From positions 21,834,446 to 21,898,445 of the forward strand of contig CP092882.1 of NCBI GenBank assembly GCA_030710605.1: a stretch of 64,000 nt of DNA, read 5' to 3'. Under the pieces are notes generated by a model, which saw nothing but the letters and a program-made list of their open reading frames with translations, had not been told where the DNA came from and did not search any database. Of this stretch, positions 62,901-64,000 are shown piece after piece. Position 1 is the first letter of the stretch, and each line of letters opens with the position of its first letter. The position numbers and the translations under genes were made by a program. The stretch is from Cordylochernes scorpioides. Its lineage: Eukaryota > Arthropoda > Arachnida > Pseudoscorpiones > Chernetidae.

Positions 62901-64000
62901 GTAAATATCGCTAAGTTCATATTGAAACAAGAACCCCATGTTGATTACATTGAGTCAATGGGAGGCTTCAATTCATTGCATATAGCTGCAGAAAAAGGTT
63001 TCCTAGAAATGGTTAATTTTCTTATCCAAAATAAGGCTAATGTAAATGTTAAGAATGATAAAAGCTGGACACCCTTGCATGCAGCATCTTTCAATGGCCA
63101 TCTGGAGGTAGTTGAAACTTTGATCTCAAATGGCGCAGATGTCAATGCTAAAATATACTGGGGTGGTACACCCTTGCACTTTGCAACAGAAACTGACCGT
63201 TTGGAAATAGTTCATATTCTTTTAAAGAATGATGCTGAAGCTAATGTTGCAGATAAAATTTATGGGAATACACCATTGCACTATGCAGCAAAAGATGGAC
63301 TTGAAAATATTGCAAGGGCTCTACTTAACTATAATGCCTGTCCAGATGTTTTAACTCTGGGAGGTTTGGCGCCACTCCATTTGGCATCAGATTACAGGCA
63401 ACTGGGGGTAATCCATATACTCCTCAAGCATGGGGCTAATATTAACATTAAAACTAAAGATAACCTCACTGCCTTACACATTGCAGCCTCAAAAGGATGG
63501 AAAGATGTGGTCATTTGTCTTATTAAAAATGGAGCCACCATTGAAGCAAAAAGTAACAAAGGTGATACTCCATTGTATGCGGCTGTCTCAAGTGGCAAAA
63601 GAAATGTCGTTCAAATTTTGATTGAAAACAAAGCCAATGTTAATGTTAAAATTGGGGATGGTAGTTCTCTTTTACATGCTGCGGCCCTTTCTGGAAAGAA
63701 AGATGTAATAGCCATTCTTTTAAAGAATAATTTGGATATCAATGCCATTACATCATTAGGGGAAACACCTTTGCATTTGGCTGCTATAGTAGGGAACAAA
63801 GAGGTTGTGGAGCATCTTATTAAGAATAATGCTAAACTAAATGAAAAGGACTCTGTGAATATGACACCTTTGCAGGCTGCTATCGCGGGAAACCATAATG
63901 CTGTCTTTGATATACTCTTCAAAAAGCTGGTTGAAATGGGTAATTTGTCTGAAGATAACTTTCTCTTACATTTGGCAGTTATTTCAGAAAATAAGGAAGC
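59922..64000 (+). CDS. Large ankyrin-repeat protein with two HEPN-type motifs (5' part)
   Basis: Uninterrupted frame of 1359 codons that runs off the window; no introns. It starts MDEGGRPSKDEKFLESVSEK. Residues 1-850 are helical and Lys/Leu/Asn-rich, with no named domain by eye but two RxxxxH motifs: RDSLSH at 447-452 and RNHLAH at 786-791. The latter has the RNxxxH form typical of HEPN ribonucleases. From about residue 854 a continuous array of roughly 15 ankyrin repeats follows (TPLHxAAxxGHxxVVxxLIxNGAxVNxK pattern, e.g. WTPLHAASFNGHLEVVETLI). HEPN proteins often cleave RNA in defence or stress; RNase L combines ankyrin repeats with a HEPN-family nuclease. RNA cleavage here is inference. 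An alternative is a scaffold protein with degenerate HEPN folds. No signal peptide or membrane segment is seen. Confidence 0.9.
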   Translation, partial: MDEGGRPSKDEKFLESVSEKKRIFLKKYKLQYEGTANVKGLYHNILNSVHISLSKGDIEKFKKYLNFMLYLEETEDKDKFNQYFDDIKNPLRNNNLIILICKHNRENILNYLFDIEFNILKKLPFFSIDRLILLADDKDEYGHNAFYYAISSGNVNLIDTLINKWPNDYFVFNSEELAKFLSEAYSELKIKNVLLSEEMEYFVAHKLISINFFSKELGQSKTAESDTISIKERIDLVLKNINKLKNEYQVLDVDEKFLYIITFIAKNIYVLKAQLKSTYSKIPWEEMEFFLVAFISSYKKEQELNLFYRSTLDKIKLLHYLDIFAQIVNEANEHLTYVNMNKPPPRLPREKVINELTKQYPQLEVFYTDYQHIRDITTLDKMNTYLKLVASAEPDMKLGKLVITRALQVIGEHLKNTLESPKLSAFTSEHLLLQLPKNTRRLLTGLRDSLSHAQSLFKRTEIEDNTDSTFFKEIQVDAKKLGDLIEDIFYKFKMNTINVLLKNVVDCENEGELKKIFKILNSIDLTGAIIENISSKYQGEVEKYISELNAIIPYKTDLEKALINKMNEVNNSIKSNKEQITARYMMGLSVLKSLSVLMNDEMIKVNEIRGIKFSAGEALKNLESPIDSSSLKELATFIKDILNSILSRNLDINTNTELYKLILKIFLFVQFEINDVRYIGKLMEKLSAKSSQRGTKYTCKQTTKSDDNHLTLKLSQLNDLLSNNLLLTKKRRTKFNLFETNDKLLAAIEMLVLDSMSILDTSKKCLTNNLLNIDDPSPFLSGRSLRNHLAHGNILLDLVSNTTLALAINAQKLISENIVESDKNIGKQIYVSLSSMQSNFEKGLVVLETQENMFEALKEGNMEKLESCLKNGADLNARSLNARTTLHFAAMGPNLEIMKFLLENNLDPKALDVNGQNPLHIAAANGRSMLVEFLLEKGLDVKCVENFFKTPAHLASMNGHLDTIKILYKYGAKTSQKDARGHTISSYAISHGHVNIAKFILKQEPHVDYIESMGGFNSLHIAAEKGFLEMVNFLIQNKANVNVKNDKSWTPLHAASFNGHLEVVETLISNGADVNAKIYWGGTPLHFATETDRLEIVHILLKNDAEANVADKIYGNTPLHYAAKDGLENIARALLNYNACPDVLTLGGLAPLHLASDYRQLGVIHILLKHGANINIKTKDNLTALHIAASKGWKDVVICLIKNGATIEAKSNKGDTPLYAAVSSGKRNVVQILIENKANVNVKIGDGSSLLHAAALSGKKDVIAILLKNNLDINAITSLGETPLHLAAIVGNKEVVEHLIKNNAKLNEKDSVNMTPLQAAIAGNHNAVFDILFKKLVEMGNLSEDNFLLHLAVISENKE

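Noticed and set aside
59922-64000. Latrotoxin-like or bacterial-endosymbiont ankyrin protein
   Set aside because: The N-terminal 850 residues lack a signal peptide and do not look like a latrotoxin N-terminus, and the flanking DNA is typical host transposon sequence with the same AT bias. The HEPN-type motifs fit a cytosolic protein better.

Overview
The window is eukaryotic nuclear DNA, almost certainly from an arthropod. It is AT-rich and intron-containing, and it holds R1-clade LINEs (typical of arthropods), Copia and Ty3/gypsy LTR elements, pogo/Tigger DNA transposons and a tRNA-derived SINE. I cannot fix the order or class from sequence alone. Only two regions look like host protein genes. 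Nearly everything else is transposable-element DNA, much of it nested.

Layout. 1-7.0 kb: a mosaic of short repeats (SINE copies, hairpin repeats, pogo-type MITEs, a LINE scrap). 7.1-10.4 kb: a decayed Copia element (- strand) with a SINE in its LTR and a fold-back insertion in its RNase H region. 10.4-15.3 kb: more MITEs, SINEs and a dispersed 330-bp repeat. 15.5-18.6 kb: the last two recognisable exons (- strand) of mitochondrial seryl-tRNA synthetase (SARS2), with a repeat-filled intron. 19.6-25.0 kb: a Copia element with both LTRs and a 5-bp target duplication, interrupted by a 942-bp tandem/inverted insertion. 25.4-33.6 kb: an 8.2-kb LTR element with 1.43-kb LTRs and no coding capacity (LARD-like). 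33.6-36.2 kb: an R1-clade LINE remnant. 37.0-37.8 kb: a Penelope-like repeat array with a textbook hammerhead ribozyme, then a glycine-type tRNA gene with a cysteine anticodon. 38-40 kb: Tigger terminus and a broken gypsy gag. 40.3-42.3 kb: a gag-only LTR element. 42.9-47.5 kb: a long inverted repeat carrying an R1 fragment and two divergent promoter-like segments. One arm of it is split by a young gypsy element (47.5-55.5 kb) with open gag and pol frames. 56.0-59.1 kb: a pogo/Tigger element with a 1.6-kb fold-back insertion. 59.9-64.0 kb: the 5' part of a large intronless ankyrin-repeat gene, open to the window edge.

Most notable: (i) the ankyrin protein has two RxxxxH motifs of HEPN ribonuclease type ahead of its ankyrin array; (ii) the hammerhead in the Penelope-like unit has a complete core, three stems and a palindromic stem III; (iii) one repeat family has inserted three times into other transposons, making 12- to 14-bp target duplications and tandem-plus-inverted arrays; (iv) two LTR elements lack pol, one without any ORF and one gag-only; (v) the tRNA shows an isotype/anticodon mismatch.
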